From Lolium rigidum (lineage: Eukaryota; Streptophyta; Magnoliopsida; Poales; Poaceae), in assembly GCF_022539505.1 (NCBI RefSeq), contig NC_061514.1, positions 250,406,124 through 250,470,123 on the forward strand: a DNA stretch of 64,000 nucleotides, written 5' to 3'. This document shows, piece after piece, positions 10,912 to 21,424 of the stretch. A program made the translations under genes and the position numbers. Below the pieces are notes generated by a model. The model was given only the letters and a program-made list of their open reading frames with translations, did not search any database and was not told the origin of the DNA. Positions within the stretch are counted from its first letter, which is position 1. Every line of letters starts with the position of its first letter.

Positions 10912-13900
10912 ATGGTCCGCATGATGAGCGAAGGCGTTGTGGCTAGGTTTTTGAAAGCCGCGACGGACGAGATGATTAGAAATAACCAAAAGGAGATAAG
11001 ATGTCCGTGTCGAAGATGCAAGCTAACGAGCCTTATGGACCCTAAAGCCGATATGGTGCGGGACCACCTTCTCATGCGTGGTTTCATGGATGGCTATCGG
11101 TGGGAAGGCGACGAAGATGATTATGAATTTGTCCATGGGAATTCAACAAGAAGTAAGGAAGGCCGAGGTGATCAGGATGTAGAAGATCTCGGGCATGATC
11201 AGGATGTAGAAGATCCCGGAGATGATGATGACCCTTATCTTCAAGAGCTGCTTCTCAAGCAGACGAGTAACGCAAGAGCTGCCGCCCGAGAGAAAGCCAA
11301 GATGGATCAACTGGAGGTAGACGCTGTTACTCCATTGTATGAAGGATGCAGGCCGGAGGATACCCGCTCGAAAGTAACGCTCATGGCTCTGGAGATGAAG
11401 GTAAAGCACAAAATGACCGACACATCCTTCAACGACAACATGTCATTCCGGCGGGAACGTCTTCCCAAAGGTAACACGTGTCCGACTAGTATCGAGGAGG
11501 CCAAGAAAATCGTGTGTCCTCCGGATTTACCGCATGTGAAATACCATGTGTGCTTGAACGATTGCATCATTTATCGGAACGAGCACGCAGAGTGTACCAT
11601 ATGTCCGGAGTGCGGCGTCGGTCGGTACAAGAAGGGGAAGAAAGCTCCTCGGAAGGTGGTGTGGTACTTTCCAATCACTCCTCGTCTGCAGCGGTATTTC
11701 GCGGATCCTAAGCAAGCAAAGCTAATGCGCTGGCACGCGGAGATGAGGAAGGGAGAAGATGACGCGGATGATCCGAAGAAAAAGAAAAAGGACAGGATGT
11801 TGAGACACCCTTCGGATGCTAGCCAGTGGAATGCGTTGGACCTCGAGTACCCAGAATTTGGGGACGATCCTAGGAACATAAGGCTGGGCGCGAGCACCGG
11901 TGGAGTCAATCCGTTTGGCAGCCGAGCAGCACGCATAGCACCTGGCCCGTGTTTGTGTGGATGTACAACCTCCCCCCCTGGTTGTGCATGAAGAGGAAGT
12001 ACATTCAAATGAGTATGATAATTGAAGGGCCGAAACAACCAGGGAACGACATCAATCTGTATATGGGGCTTCTGAAAGAGGAGCTAGCCATGCTATGGGA
12101 CACGCCTGCCAATACGTGGGACGCCGCCGCGGAAGAATATTTCCCTATGAGAGCCGCAATGCTCACGACGGTGCACGACTTTCTCGGTTACGGATATGTC
12201 GCGGGGCAGGTGGTCCACGGATTCAATGCATGCGTAAGGTGCATGGACGACACAACGTACCGCCGGCTAGATAGAGATCCCGGGTCCTCGAAAACGGTGT
12301 TCATGGGACATCGAAGGTGGCTTCGCGAGGACGACCCATGGAGGAAACGCAAGGATCTGTTCGATGGTGAAGACGAACCCCGAAGACGGCCACGTACAAG
12401 AAGCGGCGAGCAAATAGACGAGCTATTGAAAAATTGGAAAGAGTGCCCACCGCCGGGAAAGAAGCGAAAGGCGCCGGAGCCGCTGCTTGAGGTATGGAAG
12501 ACGAGGTCTGTTTTCTGGGACTTGCCGTACTGGAAGATCCTCCGTGTGCCTCACAGCCTTGATGTCATGCACATCACGAAGAACGTGTGCGAGAGTATGC
12601 TTGGTACCCTCCTGAACATGCCAGAGAAGACCAAAGATGGGCCGAAAGCAAGGTACGACTTGCAATCAATTGGGATCAGGGAGGAGCTTCACGTGGGACG
12701 CCCTAATGATGATGATGACGATGACGATGATGAGGCGGAGGACACGCAAAGTCGTCGCAAGGGAAAAAATGCCAAAAATATTGAATATTACTGCCCCCCG
12801 CGTGCTTCACTCTAAGTCGAAGGAGATCGAGCAGTTTTTCGACCGTCTCCTAGGAGTAAAACTTCCCTACGGTTACGCGGGGAAGATAAGAAGGTACCTA
12901 GACAAAGCGAAGCGAGAGGTTCAGCGGGATGAAGTCTCACGACCGTCACGTGCTGATGACGCGGATACTTCCGGTTGCAATCCGTGGGATCATGGACGCG
13001 CACGTCCGTGAAACGCTTTTTGGCCTATGCAACTTTTTCGACGTCATCTCTCGGAAGTCTGTTGGCGTGAGGCAACTTAGAAGGCTACAGGAAGAGATCG
13101 TGGTGATACTGTGCGAGCTTGAGATGTACTTCCCGCCCGCTTTCTTCGACGTTATGGTGCATCTGCTGGTACATATCGTGGAGGATATCATCCAATTGGG
13201 GCCGACGTTCCTGCACAAGCATGATGCCGTTCGAAAGGATGAATGGTGTCATCAAAGGGTACGTTCGCAACAGGGCACGTCCGGACGGAAGCATAGCCAA
13301 GGGCTTTCCGACCGAAGAGTGCATCTCCTTCGCACGAGTTATCTAGAAATCGAGAACCCCGTTGGCCTGCCCGTAAACAGGCATCTCGGGAAGCTCGCTG
13401 GATGGGGTCACCGCGACGGTAGCCGCGAAATGCATGTCGACTTCAAGGGTCGAATCGCCGAATTTGAAAGAGCAAACCTAGTCGCGCTACAACACATAGA
13501 CGTGGTCGATCCTTGGGTGGTAGAGCACAAAACCTTCATCGCAAAGACGTACAGTGATCAGGGCCAACAGAGGACGGACGGAGATATAATCAAAGAGCAC
13601 AACTCAACCTTCACGCGGTGGTTCAAGGACAAGATGCTGACGTACCCTATAGACGAGGATTCTTCTGCGGAAGAAAAACTCATATTCGCCTTGTCACAGG
13701 GCGCCGAACACAACCCGATGACATTTCGGGCGTACGATATCAACGGCTACACATTCTACACCGAGGAAAAGGACATGAAGAGCGATTATCGAACTCCGGG
13801 GTAACGATGGAGTCCTACACCGGTGACGTCAAGCAGAGATACTACGGAAAGATCGAGGAGATCTGGGAGCTGAGCTACGCTGGAGAGAATGTGCCGATGT

Positions 13901-14326
13901 TCCGTGTCAGGTGGGCCAAGAACGTCATAAAAGAAGACCGGCATTTCACCACCATGGTTATACCCGAAGCCAAATCCAAGACAGCGGGCGCAAAGGTCAC
14001 CGCGAAATATGAGCCATGGGTACTAGCTTCCCAAGTGGACCAATGCTTCTTCATTACCGACCCGCAAAAGCCCAGCCGTGTTGTCGTGAGGAGAGGCAAA
14101 AGGAGCATCATCGGAATGGATGGAGCCGCCAACGAGCTAGACTTTGACCGAGTACGGCGATCCGAAGATGGAAGATGACGACGACGATGATGAAGAACCA
14201 TACACAACAAGAAGAAGCAGGACCACCCTACCTAAAGGCCGTCCATTCAAGAGAAGAAGTCTAGGAGTTCCGGGGCTAAATTATTCAACCGCGAGAAAGA
14301 AGGGCAAGAAGATTGTGAAAAGATAA
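10912..14326 (+). pseudogene. CACTA TNPD-type transposase (Transpos_assoc, Transposase_21, DUF4218, DUF4216)
   Basis: The likely start is ATG at 10912, just behind a splice-acceptor-like TATATCCGCAG, followed by MVRMMSEGVVARFLKAATDE. Domains in order: an N-terminal transposase-associated domain with CPCRRCK (near 11001); a conserved block with EGCRPEDTRSKVTLMAL and CPECGVGRYK; the transposase core with MIIEGPKQPGNDINLY (near 12020) and DVMHITKNVCESMLG (near 12565); DUF4218 with LCELEMYFPPAFFDVM (near 13115); and DUF4216 with YYGKIEEIWELSY (near 13845). It ends in a basic tail at 14326. Frame changes near 11925, 12800, 12930, 13220-13350 and 13800, plus one near 14150, disrupt it. Some may be unspliced introns, but the one at 11925 falls inside conserved coding sequence and is a true single-base break. 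The intact enzyme would cut at the CACTA ends. Confidence 0.9.
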
Positions 14327-14543
14327 TTATGTATCATTTTCTTTTTTTTGAGATCAATTATGTATCATTTTCTTGTATGAATAATGGATGTCATATTGTT
14401 AATCTACACATTGTACCGATCAAAATAGACATATAATTTATATTTTTGGATATTCTACATAATTATAATTATTTATGCCTTTTATGTTGGTGTATTATGC
14501 TATTTATTATAGTATTAAATCAATTTAAAAAAAGGGAAAAAAA

Positions 14544-14625
14544 TTGGGGCCGCCAGGGTTCGAACCTGGCCGGCCAGGGTTAACCAAACAGGGGACAGAT
14601 AGCTAGCCACTGCGGTACGGTGCGG
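14544..14625 (-). other. tRNA-like sequence with Pol III signals
   Basis: On the minus strand an A-box-like TACCGCAGTGGCTAGC (14617-14602) is followed by a perfect T-arm, stem CCAGG/CCTGG around a TTCGAAC-containing loop (14569-14553), holding a B-box GGTTCGAACC. A run of seven T (14543-14537) follows, as in a Pol III terminator. The 5' strand does not pair with the 3' acceptor part, so this is not a normal tRNA gene. It may be a tRNA-derived relic or SINE head inside the CACTA element. Confidence 0.4.
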
Positions 14626-14674
14626 ATCTTGTCAATAGTACGAGCCAAATTCTTTTGACCCTATCCTAAAGTCG

Positions 14675-14745
14675 TAGTGGCGCACCCGTAGTGGTGCGCC
14701 ATTGCTAAGCATCACCGTGGCGCACCCCTAGCAGGTGCGCCATTG
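14675..14745 (+). repeat. Internal cluster of the subterminal motif
   Basis: Four GTGGCGCACC / GGTGCGCCA motifs in inverted pairs lie 4.6 kb from the nearest element end, between the transposase and the B3 gene. They match the terminal arrays and may mark the promoter of the second gene or a former element end. Confidence 0.7.
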
Positions 14746-16500
14746 CTTAGGGGGTCGGGGACTTAGCCATCCCGACCATCTCTTCTTCTCCCCATCCCCA
14801 TTCCCCCCATTCCCCAATCGATCCTCTCCTCTCCGACGGCGGCCTCCTCTCCGACGCCACCTCCCCGGCGACACGAGCGACGCCCTCACCACCCTGGCGA
14901 CGCCCTCCTCTCCTCGCCACCCCGGCCCGACCAGATCCCACCCCTCCCGACCGCAGTCATCGGGCGACGGAGAGGCTCCCCTCCCGGCGGCGACAGGTAC
15001 CTCCTCCCTCTTCCCTGCGTCTCCCTCCGCCCGCCGTCTTCTTTTTCGGGGAGGTACACCCCTTCCCCCGGCCGCCCCTTCCCTCCTTCACCCCTTCTCC
15101 CCGGCCGCCCCTCCCTGCCATGACCCAACCCTAACCCTAGAAAAGTTAGGCTTAGTGGAATGATGGAGTTAGGATTAGGACTGTAGGTGTTGAATGAAAT
15201 GTAAAAACGAATAGCAAAACACCGTTAACGGTGTTAGCATCGGCGATAGGTGTTCATTTTGATGCTAACGGTGTTCATTTTGACTCGTAGGCTTAGTGGA
15301 ATTTAGTTCTAACTGCTGATGCTAACAGTGTTCATTTTGATGGTTTTAGTAAGTACAAGTTAGGCTATATAAGTTCAAGTATACAGAAACCAAAACATTC
15401 TGTAAACCAATTTAATGTTCCAGTCACCTAACACAATAAATAGTATTGCATCATCCAGACTAGTTATAGAGAACATGCACATGAGATAAAGAGGGACTTT
15501 GGGACGATGTATGCAAGTTGGGCCCAATACATTGCAACCATATTGCTTGCCCATCTAAGAATTTTTGCCTCTCGGTCCCTCCCTATCCAATTGATTAAAT
15601 TCTTAACTGAAGATTAAAACACGTCCTAGGATACTGGATCATATTGTATGCTTAGTAACTCACAATTGCATGCTATTAAGAGCATTGTTACATGTAAAGT
15701 ACACTTTAAGCAATAAAAGTCCATTCAAATATTGTTAATGTTAGATAGGTTGCCGCTGTTACTTGGTGTTGTTGCTGCTGCTAGATAGGTTGCTGCTGCT
15801 TGGTGTTGTTGCTGCTGCTAGATAGGTTGCTGCTGCTAGATAGGTTGCTGCTTGTTAGGTTACATATCCTCTATTTTTAGAACAAATGCATTGTAAAATC
15901 ATTCATTTTGTTATAGAGCCCATTGGCAAACCTTCAAAATTGGCATTGTAACAAGTGTGAACAAAGAAAGCTTCTCTGTTTGGTATGTAGAGAGTGAGAG
16001 AGAGTTTCTTGCTGAACATTGGCATACTGAACATTGTGTGAAAAAAGGGAAAATTAGCATACTGAACATTGCTTGATGCTATCTGATTCGGCCATAGTCC
16101 GTAGTGTCATTTTCCTATGTAAAGTTTCCATTTATTTGATTCCTTTTTAATGCTGATTTTAATGCTGCTAGGTGTGTATGTTGCTGCTACTTCCGGAACT
16201 TGAGCACCCGACCTGATCTTCCTCGACTCGGAGCAACAGCTCACCTCTCGGCGACTCCACGCGACGCACGGTGAGCTTGCTGCTAGATGCTAGCTGCCGC
16301 TTGTTGTTGATGCATGCTGCTAGCTAGTTGCTGCTGCTAGCTGTTGATGCATGCTGCTAGCTGCTGCTGCTACTAGCTGGTGCCATGTGCATGTGCCATG
16401 GTGCTCAGCTGGTGTATATGAGGAACAATTGTACATGTGCCATGGTGCTCAGCTGGTGTATATGGTGACATATTCTTGTGCAGGGATCGACAGAGTTGCC
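14746..16500 (+). other. CACTA spacer between TNPD and B3 gene
   Basis: 14760-15140 is a C-rich, CT/CG-biased stretch that looks like a plant 5' leader. It carries an open frame from 14735 with no domain. 15170-16150 is AT-rich. TGCTGC-type simple repeats lie at 15750-15855 and 16270-16380, and CATGTGCCATGGTGCTCAGC is repeated at 16384 and 16434. No convincing gene is seen. Confidence 0.5.
15750..15855 (+). repeat. Imperfect TTGCTGCTGCTAGATAGG repeats
   Basis: Several copies of a TTGCTGCTGC(TAGATAGG) unit alternate with TTGGTGTTG. This is a simple-sequence expansion; a related TGCTGCTAGC tract lies at 16270-16380. Confidence 0.7.
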
Positions 16501-16507
16501 CATTATG

Positions 16508-16537
16508 GCCGAAATGTTGATTCATTTCCGTTTCGGC
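16508..16537 (+). promoter_or_regulatory. Second copy of the leader hairpin, upstream of the B3 gene
   Basis: GCCGAAATG ... CGTTTCGGC with the same 12-base loop region as 10773-10802. Similarity extends over about 95 bp and stops near the likely start of the B3 gene at 16637. Confidence 0.6.
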
Positions 16538-16636
16538 GAAAATGGGGCACTCATATGTACATAAATTAGCATAGGTCATGCCCAATTTTGTTAGTGGAAT
16601 GGATCGTAATATGGTTCAAAAATGTAAACATGTAGG

Positions 16637-17126
16637 ATGGCCGGTCCCGGTGGCCGGCGAGGCGGTCGAGGCCGCGGTCCCGGGCGCCCCGCGGCCGGGG
16701 AAGGGGCCGCCGCGGTGGAGCAGCAAGGGCCCCACGGTCACCGTCACCTGCATCCTCCTCGTCTTCGCATGAGGAACGCTGCTTCGAGTTCCTCCTCCGC
16801 ATCGACGACGACCCACTCGGCATCAAGAGGCTACCGGACAAGTTCGCCGAGTTCGTCGACGGCGTCGAGCCGGCGCACTTGCAGCTACGGGAGGCTAGCC
16901 GCAACTTCGCCGCTGGTCCGTGGAGGTCCTGTTCGACGGGCAGGGCAAGATGTACCCGCACACGGGGTGGGACAAGTTCGCCCGTGACCTCCACCTCGAG
17001 CCCGGCTGCCAGCTCACCTTCCCGTACGAGGGGGACGGCGAGATGATCGTCAAGGTGTTCGACGACACCGCCCGCCGTGTGCACTACCCCCACACCGGTG
17101 AATCCGGCTCGGACACCGATAGTTAG
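16637..17126 (+). pseudogene. CACTA-encoded B3-domain protein
   Basis: The likely start is MAGPGGRRGGRGRGPG at 16637, a Gly/Arg-rich basic N-terminus. A Ser-rich linker, a fold segment containing FEFLLRIDDDPLGIKRLPDK (near 16785-16840) and a C-terminal segment LFDGQGKMYPHTGWDKFARD ... GCQLTFPYEGDGEMIVKVFD (16930-17070) match the plant B3 DNA-binding fold (Trp-FxxD and phenylalanine/valine core pattern). It ends in an acidic SGSDTDS tail and TAG at 17124. Frame changes between 16720 and 16770 and a one-base loss near 16907 break it here. In the element, a DNA-binding partner of TNPD would be the natural role, possibly binding the subterminal repeats as TNPA does in En/Spm. That role is an inference. 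Confidence 0.75.
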
Positions 17127-17217
17127 AACTTAGAGTGTTGTCAACTCTATCTTCGTTGCTTCGTGTTGTTTGAATTCTATATTAAATTGTATGAAGCTAC
17201 GATGTTAGGTATGATGA

Positions 17218-18330
17218 TGTTATGTCCAAATATCAATCTCTTGTGCATCCTACCTTGCCTCGCTGACACCATCCCGGGATGTTCTTATTTGTTTGGACCA
17301 ACAATGTATGAGGCCCTTGTCATTCCATTTGCTTTGGTATCTCAAAATGCCGATGATTAGAATGTTCGGTCAACCGTACACTCCGGGGTGTCGCTAGTGA
17401 GCCTGGTGTGATGGCACAAATATCAATCTCTTGTGCATCCTACCTGGCCTCACTAACGCCATCCCGGGATGTTCATATTTGTTTCGACCAACAATGTATG
17501 AGGCACTTATTCCATTTTGTCATTCCATTTGCTTTGAGATTTTCAAAATGCCGATGATTAAAATGCTTGGTCACCGTACACTCGTGGGCGGTGTTAGTGA
17601 GCCTCGTGTGATTGCACAAATATCAATCTCTTGTGCATCCTACCTGGCTCGCTAACTCCGTCCCGGAATGTTAATATTTGTTTCGACCAACAATGTATGA
17701 GGCATTCCATTTAGTTCATACTAGCTACTTGTTTCTTATTTGAGTTGGCACTTCTTAATTGCATTGGCCGATGATTAGAATGGTTGGTCACTTGTACACT
17801 CCGTGGTGACGTAAGTGAGCTCTGGTGTGATGGCACAAATATCCATGTCTTGTGCATCCTACCCGGCCTCGCTTACGCCATCACGGAATGTTAATATTTG
17901 TTTTGACCGACAAAGTATGAGGCCCTTGTCATTCTTCCATTTGCTTTGGTATCTCAAAATGCCGATGATTAGAATGTTGGTCACCTATACACTTGGGGAG
18001 GGGTCGGTGAACTCGGTGCGATGACACAAGTATCAATCTCTTGTGCATCCTACTTGGTTTCACCGACGCCTTCTCTAAATGTTAATATTTGTTTGGACTG
18101 ACAAAGTATGAGGCCCTTGTCATTCTTCCATTTGCTTTGGTATCTCAAAATGCCGATGATTAGAATGTTGGTCACCTATACACTTGGGGGAGGGGTAAGT
18201 GAACCTGGTGCGATGACACAAGTATCAATCTCTTGTGCATCCTACTTGGTTTCACTTACTCCGTCCCTAAATGTTAATATTTGTTCCGACCAACAATGTA
18301 TGAGGCATGCCTTTTAGTTCATACTACTTG
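17218..18330 (+). repeat. Tandem repeat, six copies of about 190-220 bp
   Basis: A unit beginning AAATATCAATCTCTTGTGC recurs at about 17228, 17418, 17618, 17837, 18028 and 18219. Each contains TTTCGACCAACAATGTATGA-like and ATGCCGATGATTAGAATG segments. It separates the B3 gene from the next ORF, in what may be an intron or 3' untranslated region. No coding potential is shared among the copies. Confidence 0.85.
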
Positions 18331-18416
18331 GATCGTTTTTGAGTTTGCTCTTATTCGTTGCAAACATCTATGAGCGTGCACTAATGTTTCTTTGGCTTGT
18401 GCATATGTACGCAGAT

Positions 18417-18668
18417 ATGACGTGGTATGTCGTGTACAAGGGCAAGGTTCCCGGAGTCTACAACGACTGGGAGGAGTGTCGGAGACAGGTTCACCGTTTT
18501 AGCGGTAACAGCTACAAAGGGTACACCACTAGAGCGGAGGCCGAAGACAGATACGCACGCTATCTGGCGAGAGAGAGGACGGAGCGGAGGAGGAACCGGA
18601 TGAAGACCACTTTCATCGGGACGGTGCTAGTAGTGACTCTAGCTCTCTTCTATGTGATGCTAGTTTAG
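18417..18668 (+). CDS. RNase H1 N-terminal (viroplasmin-like) domain protein with C-terminal membrane segment
   Basis: This 83-residue ORF is intact. Residues 3-50 (WYVVYKGKVPGVYNDWEEC ... YKGYTTRAEAEDRYARYL) match the RNase H1 N-terminal hybrid-binding domain, also known as the caulimovirus viroplasmin domain, with its Tyr-Val-Val-x-x-Gly ... Gly-Val-Tyr ... Trp-x-x-Cys pattern. A basic stretch (ERTERRRNRMK) and one hydrophobic helix (FIGTVLVVTLALFYVMLV) form the C-terminus, as in a tail-anchored protein. The catalytic RNase H domain is absent. The start lies two bases after GTACGCAG, a likely splice acceptor, so it may be the last exon of the B3 transcript. In RNase H1 this domain binds RNA-DNA hybrids or double-stranded RNA; its role in the transposon is unknown. 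Confidence 0.7.
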   Translation: MTWYVVYKGKVPGVYNDWEECRRQVHRFSGNSYKGYTTRAEAEDRYARYLARERTERRRNRMKTTFIGTVLVVTLALFYVMLV

Positions 18669-18902
18669 ATGATCGACCTTGTGCCACTACTAGCTCATTT
18701 GTGACTTGTAACACCGTAACTTGCATTGTAACCTCTAATGTGAATGCTTGTGAATCATGTGGGGCTAATGTGAAGAACTATGTATGGATAAGCTGTGCTG
18801 TTGTTTATATGCTGTTATATATCCTGTATTGTGCTATTGTACCGTCATATACAACCTGTATAAATACCTGCCAAGATACAAAAAAAAAAATTCGAAATCT
18901 TA

Positions 18903-19385
18903 GCAGTGGCGCACTAGTGGACCATCTGTGGCGCACTACCACTAAGTAGCAGTGGCGCACTGCTCTGGATCCAGTGGCGCACTGCCCTGTGATCCTCTCC
19001 GAGACTAGCAGTGGCGCACCAGGATAAGTAGCAGTGGCGCACGTCCCGGAGAGGGCAGTGGCGCACGTACTCACGCAGCAGTGGCGCACCTACTAGCCGG
19101 ACCAGTGGCGCACGCAAGACGGTAGCAGTGGCGCACCTCTTCTACACAGTGGTGGCGCACTGCCTCTGACCAACAGTGGCGCACCACTTTGGAGTAGTAG
19201 TGGCGCACTGGAGGGAATGTCAATGGCGCACCAGGTAGTGCGCCACAGGTATCCAGGCTAGTAGTGGCGCACCCCTAGTGCGCCACTACTATGTGTTAGC
19301 AGTGGCGTGATAACAGTGGCGCACCACTAGTGCGCCACTGATGGCTATATGTGGTGCGCCACTGAAAGCCTTTTTTCTAGTAGTG
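18903..19385 (+). repeat. Right subterminal repeat array and TIR
   Basis: About fifteen AGTGGCGCAC(C) units mostly in direct orientation, then inverted pairs near the end, closing with CTTTTTTCTAGTAGTG. It mirrors 9762-10262 but is denser and mainly one-directional. Confidence 0.9.
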
Positions 19386-19388
19386 GGA

Positions 19389-20053
19389 GGTGGACATGGC
19401 CGGTCCCGGAGCATGGAGGGCAGAGTTGTGGCGCGCGCAACCAAAGCCGGTGGAGGAGGACATGGAGAAGGAGACAGTTAGGAAGAGAGTGGAAAGTGAG
19501 AGATGGATGAGAAGGATGGGAAGAGGGTGGTTTATATAGGAAAAGGTTACCGCTAACGCACCGAAAGGGTGGTGCGCTGGCGGTATGTCTAATTCTTTTT
19601 GCATCTAAATCAAAAACCTAAAAAACTCTATTTTCCTTTTCGATTTGGAGAAGTTAAAAAATCGCTAAACGGTCGTAGGCGATTGAAATCTGATGCAACT
19701 TTTTCTGGAGATACATTTTCTATTAAAAAACATTAACCATAGAGCCCTTTTACCGAAACATGATGTCATTTTGCAAAAAAAATATTAAAATTCATATTTC
19801 TTAATTTTCCTAACAACTAGAACACATAACATATGACCATCTCGTAAGATTTTGAAATTTGAAATTTCTCTCATCTTGTTTTATTTTTTTCAAAAGTGAA
19901 AAGGTGATGGGAGGAGGGTGTGCAAAAATCTACCCCCACTTAATGCCAGCACACCAAATTTTCTGTCCGCCGTGGTATTTGGGCATCGCCGGCGCCCATA
20001 AATTTGGTGTGCCGGCGGTAGCTCGTGTCCTATAAGCCTTGTCCTTAGTACTA
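19389..20053. mobile_element. Right arm of the short outer CACTA element
   Basis: The Gly-rich repeat character (GGAGGTGG, GGAGCATGGAGG) continues from the left arm at 9560-9761. The terminal part has inverted GTGTGCCGGCGGTAGC versus CCGCCGGCACACC in the left arm. No gene is seen. Confidence 0.6.
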
Positions 20054-20056
20054 AGA

Positions 20057-20786
20057 AGGTGGTTCTTGGGTAGCAGGATCAGATGGGAAGTTGCACCGAC
20101 GACAGCGGCCTAGAGCGCAGACAGTGGCCCTGCCTGGGCGACGACGAAGATGTCTGGCGAGGGTTTGGGCAGAGAATTGCTTGTGTGCGTGTCTTGTGTG
20201 CCACTCGTGGGAGGGTGACGAGGGTCCAGGGTGGCCAAAGGGAGTACAAGACACACGCCTATCTTTTCGGCGAGACGCATCCGCGGCTTAAATTAGGTCG
20301 GTCTATCTAGCTCGCATGACCTATCAATCTGTCCGCGAAGACTATTTCAAACGAGCCAGAACTGGATGAATCGGCATCCCTAGAGATGCCCTAATTACGC
20401 CACGTGGATCTAGAAGCCGGCTTTGGAACCTTGGCACGGCGCAACGTCTGGACTTGACCTGCATGAAGACGTGCTCCTTTGGCGAACGCATGCCTGCAGG
20501 TGCGTGGTACGTACGTCGCACATGGCATTGCTGCTGGTTCGGCATTTTGGGCGTGTTTGTTAGGCTAGGCTGATTTTGTGCGCCACTGACGCAGTGAGAT
20601 GGAGGTACTTCACAGACATGCCATGGGTTAGATTCGGCCCATCATTTAATCTCCTATGTTGCATTAGTGTGTATAGAAGTGAAGGTTGTTCGTTTGCCTG
20701 GAAAAAGTGTTCCATTTATGTTCAACCACATCATATGTGGTTAATTGCCATTTTGAGTACGTAAGTTGTGCTTCTCCTCACTACAT
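20057..20786. other. Unassigned sequence between CACTA elements
   Basis: This continues the sequence interrupted at 9395. It has no reading frame with recognisable domains, no RNA gene and no tandem repeat. It is probably old intergenic DNA. Confidence 0.5.
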
Positions 20787-20924
20787 TTAAGGGTGTCAAG
20801 GTGGGATCCCGGTGGGATATCATTTTGTACTATGTAGTTCAAATTTTAATGTCAAAATTTGTACTAAGAAAATCAAATTATACTACAAGTGGGACAAAAG
20901 TGGGATCCCACTTGACACCCTTAA
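20787..20924. mobile_element. Small hairpin element (MITE-like) with TTAA flanks
   Basis: GGGTGTCAAGGTGGGATCCC at 20791 is an inverted copy of GTGGGATCCCACTTGACACCC ending at 20920, with a 130-bp body. TTAA lies on both sides (20787-20790 and 20921-20924), consistent with a 4-bp target duplication. It has no coding capacity. The superfamily is undecided. Confidence 0.6.
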
Positions 20925-20926
20925 TA

Positions 20927-21421
20927 CACTACGGGAAAACAAGACGTTGCCTTGCGACGAATCGCACGGCAAAGGCCCTTATTTGCCCGGCAAAGGATTT
21001 GCCGTGCGTCGACGCACGGCAACATCTGCACGGCAACGCCCTCGACGGCAAAGAATACATTGCCGTGCGCCTGACCAAACCGCACGGCAAAGGCTCGTTG
21101 CCGTGCGCGCGCTCGTTGCCGTGCGCTCGAGCGTTTGCCGTGCGCGCGCTCGTTGCCGTGCGCTCGAGCGTTTGCCGTGCGCGCGATCTCTGCCGTGCGT
21201 CCTGGAGGCTGCCGTGCGCCCCGACGTTGCCGTGAGCCCAGTCGTTGCCGTGCTTCTCCTCTTTGCCGTGCGTCCACTCCCCAGCATGCACGGCAAAGGA
21301 TTCTCCAGGGACACCCACCGGCTTCCCAGGAGCACAGGCTTGCGCCACGTGGCGCCTTTGCCGTGTGTATGCACACGGCAAAGTGACCAAATGTCCTTTG
21401 CCGTGTGCATACACACGGCAA
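20927..21421. repeat. Left TIR and TTTGCCGTGCG subterminal array
   Basis: About twenty TTGCCGTGCG or CACGGCAA units in both orientations, spaced 15-30 bp apart, some as tight inverted pairs (for example 21357-21383 and 21398-21424). They are expected binding sites for the element's own DNA-binding protein. Confidence 0.9.
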
Positions 21422-21424
21422 AGG

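Larger units (their letters stand above)
9762..19385 (+). mobile_element. CACTA (En/Spm) DNA transposon, 9.6 kb, with TNPD and two accessory genes
   Basis: The ends CACTACTAGGAAAAGG (9762) and CTTTTTTCTAGTAGTG (to 19385) are inverted copies, and the flanks GGA (9759-9761 and 19386-19388) form a perfect 3-bp target-site duplication. Arrays of GTGGCGCACC in both orientations fill the first and last 500 bp. Inside, on the plus strand and in order, are a TNPD-type transposase, a B3-domain gene and an RNase H1-N/membrane-anchor ORF. The transposase and B3 gene are frameshifted, so this copy is probably immobile unless helped in trans. Confidence 0.93.
9396..20053. mobile_element. Short non-autonomous CACTA element, split by another CACTA
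   Basis: The left arm is 9396-9761 and begins CACTACTAGGAAAAAG. The right arm is 19386-20053 and ends GCCTTGTCCTTAGTACTA, an imperfect inverted copy whose last bases have decayed. Both ends are flanked by AGA (9393-9395 and 20054-20056), fitting the 3-bp TSD of CACTA elements. GCCGGCACACC-type motifs occur in both arms. Removing the inner element leaves about 1.03 kb with no transposase, so it is a non-autonomous derivative. The right end is less certain than the left. Confidence 0.65.

Noticed and set aside
18805..19117. Minus-strand ORFs with CATALSGTCATATY-like repeats
   Set aside because: They translate the GTGGCGCAC array and are not genes.
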